In this document: positions 11,849-12,757 of the stretch, one piece after another
Layout: each line of letters starts with the position of its first letter
Position numbering within the stretch: the stretch's first letter is position 1
Position numbers and translations under genes: made by a program
Notes under the pieces: generated by a model
Database searches by the model: none
What the model was told of the DNA's origin: nothing
The model's input: the letters and a program-made list of their open reading frames with translations, nothing else
Source: SIG299 sp045531895
GTDB lineage: Bacteria > Bacillota > Clostridia > Lachnospirales > Lachnospiraceae
Assembly: GCA_045531895.1 (NCBI GenBank)
Contig: JAZSEW010000078.1
Span: 1-12,757, forward strand
DNA: 12,757 bases
Direction: 5' to 3'

Positions 11849-12757
11849 GGTGGCAAAAACCGCCGGGTTCTGCTTTGGCGTAAAGCGTGCCGTGGAACTG
11901 GTGGAGAAACAGGCTTCTTTGGGAAAAAAGGTGTATACATACGGGCCTATCATCCATAATGAAGAGGTGACGGAACGGCTTTCTGAAAAAGGTGTACACA
12001 TTGTCTCGGGAAAAGAAGAATGGAGCAGTGTGAAACAGGGGACACTGATTATTCGATCCCATGGTGTTTCCAGAAAAGAATATGAGGAAATGCAGTTAAG
12101 TGGTCATGAAATTTTAGATGCTACATGCCCTTTTGTAAAAAAAATCCATCGGATTGTGGAAGAGGAAAGCAGCAAGGGCAGACATATCATTGTAATTGGC
12201 AGTGCAGAGCATCCGGAGGTGCAAGGGATCATCGGATGGTGTAACGGACCGGTTACTGTGGTGGAAAATGCGGAAATGGCTGAGAAATTAGAAGTAAATT
12301 CCGACAAAAAAGTATGTGTTGTGGCACAGACGACATTTAATAGCAAGAAATTTCAAGATTTAGTTGAAATTATTGAAAAAAAGAGGTATGATATACTTGT
12401 TTTAAGTACGATATGTAGTGCCACAGAAGAAAGACAAAAGGAAACAAGCCTCTTAGCGCAGGAATCAGAGGCCATGATTGTTATCGGTGGGCTGCATAGT
12501 TCGAATACACGTAAGTTGTATGAGATATCAAAACAGCAATGTGTAAATACTTACTTTATACAGAAACTCAGTGACCTTGACTTAGAATTTTTTAAGTCAT
12601 TCCGTAGTGTAGGTATTACAGCAGGGGCATCGACCCCAAACAATATTATCGAGGAGGTTCATACCAGCATGTCAGATTTAAGTTTTGAACAATTATTGGA
12701 GGAGTCTTTTAAGACAATACACAACGGAGAGGTAGTCGAGGGTACTGTTATTCGTGT
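11838..12757 (+). CDS. ispH: IspH fused to ribosomal protein S1 (3' end outside the window)
   Basis: The reading frame stays open from ATG 11838 to the window end (306 complete codons). Residues 1-278 are 4-hydroxy-3-methylbut-2-enyl diphosphate reductase, the iron-sulfur enzyme that makes IPP and DMAPP. Its cluster ligands are C12 (GFCFGV), C97 (DATCP) and C193 (STICSATEERQ); active-site residues include H40, H125 and E127 (EHPEVQG), and the SSNT motif at 221-224. No stop follows the IspH domain. The chain continues through a linker (SFEQLLEESF) into NGEVVEGTVIR, the first strands of an S1 RNA-binding domain. The fused IspH/S1 protein is known in Clostridia. The number of S1 repeats cannot be seen. 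GGAGAG (11822-11827) lies ten bases before the ATG, inside cmk. Confidence 0.93.
   Translation, partial: MKVKVAKTAGFCFGVKRAVELVEKQASLGKKVYTYGPIIHNEEVTERLSEKGVHIVSGKEEWSSVKQGTLIIRSHGVSRKEYEEMQLSGHEILDATCPFVKKIHRIVEEESSKGRHIIVIGSAEHPEVQGIIGWCNGPVTVVENAEMAEKLEVNSDKKVCVVAQTTFNSKKFQDLVEIIEKKRYDILVLSTICSATEERQKETSLLAQESEAMIVIGGLHSSNTRKLYEISKQQCVNTYFIQKLSDLDLEFFKSFRSVGITAGASTPNNIIEEVHTSMSDLSFEQLLEESFKTIHNGEVVEGTVIR

Noticed and set aside
1..12757. Mobile element, prophage, CRISPR, tRNA or defence system
   Set aside because: No transposase, integrase, regularly spaced repeats, tRNA-like folds or defence domains were seen; nearly all genes are conserved core functions.

Overview
This window is ordinary chromosomal core sequence from an anaerobic, endospore-forming Firmicute of the class Clostridia, most likely a Lachnospiraceae-type gut bacterium. 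Three things point there: the spoIIGA-sigE-sigG sporulation cluster, a fused IspH-ribosomal protein S1 gene following cmk, and moderately AT-rich DNA with strong AGGAGG ribosome binding sites. The family-level placement is an inference. No tRNA, rRNA, CRISPR array, insertion sequence, phage gene or integration site was seen, and no gene-free stretch exceeds about 180 bases.

Layout. (1) 1-2655 is the sporulation sigma cassette. A terminator for an unseen upstream gene is followed by a probable Spo0A-activated promoter, then spoIIGA (the protease that activates pro-sigma-E), sigE (mother cell) and sigG (forespore). A hairpin encloses the sigG ribosome binding site, and a terminator closes the cassette. 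(2) 2664-3927 holds an ECF sigma factor and a directly abutting single-pass membrane protein, probably its anti-sigma factor, ending in a terminator that works in both directions. (3) 4005-4643 is the only minus-strand gene, a proline-rich DUF4397 protein without a signal peptide. (4) 4715-9147 is a likely operon of cardiolipin synthase, folD, rimO and pgsA, with gaps of 19, 18 and 26 bases. (5) 9194-12757 carries a GerMN-like lipoprotein, an HI0933-family flavoprotein, cmk and the start of ispH-rpsA, which runs off the window.

How the genes work together. SpoIIGA and pro-sigma-E form the checkpoint that links mother-cell gene expression to engulfment, and sigG follows in the forespore. The sigG leader appears built to stop premature translation of read-through transcripts. 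PgsA makes phosphatidylglycerol phosphate and Cls condenses phosphatidylglycerol into cardiolipin, so two anionic phospholipid steps bracket a folate enzyme and a ribosomal-protein modification enzyme. The last block combines nucleotide metabolism, isoprenoid synthesis and translation.

I found no convincing undescribed multi-gene system. The observations most worth a second look are the regulatory architecture of sigG, the long-spacer promoter of spoIIGA, and the orphan DUF4397 gene.
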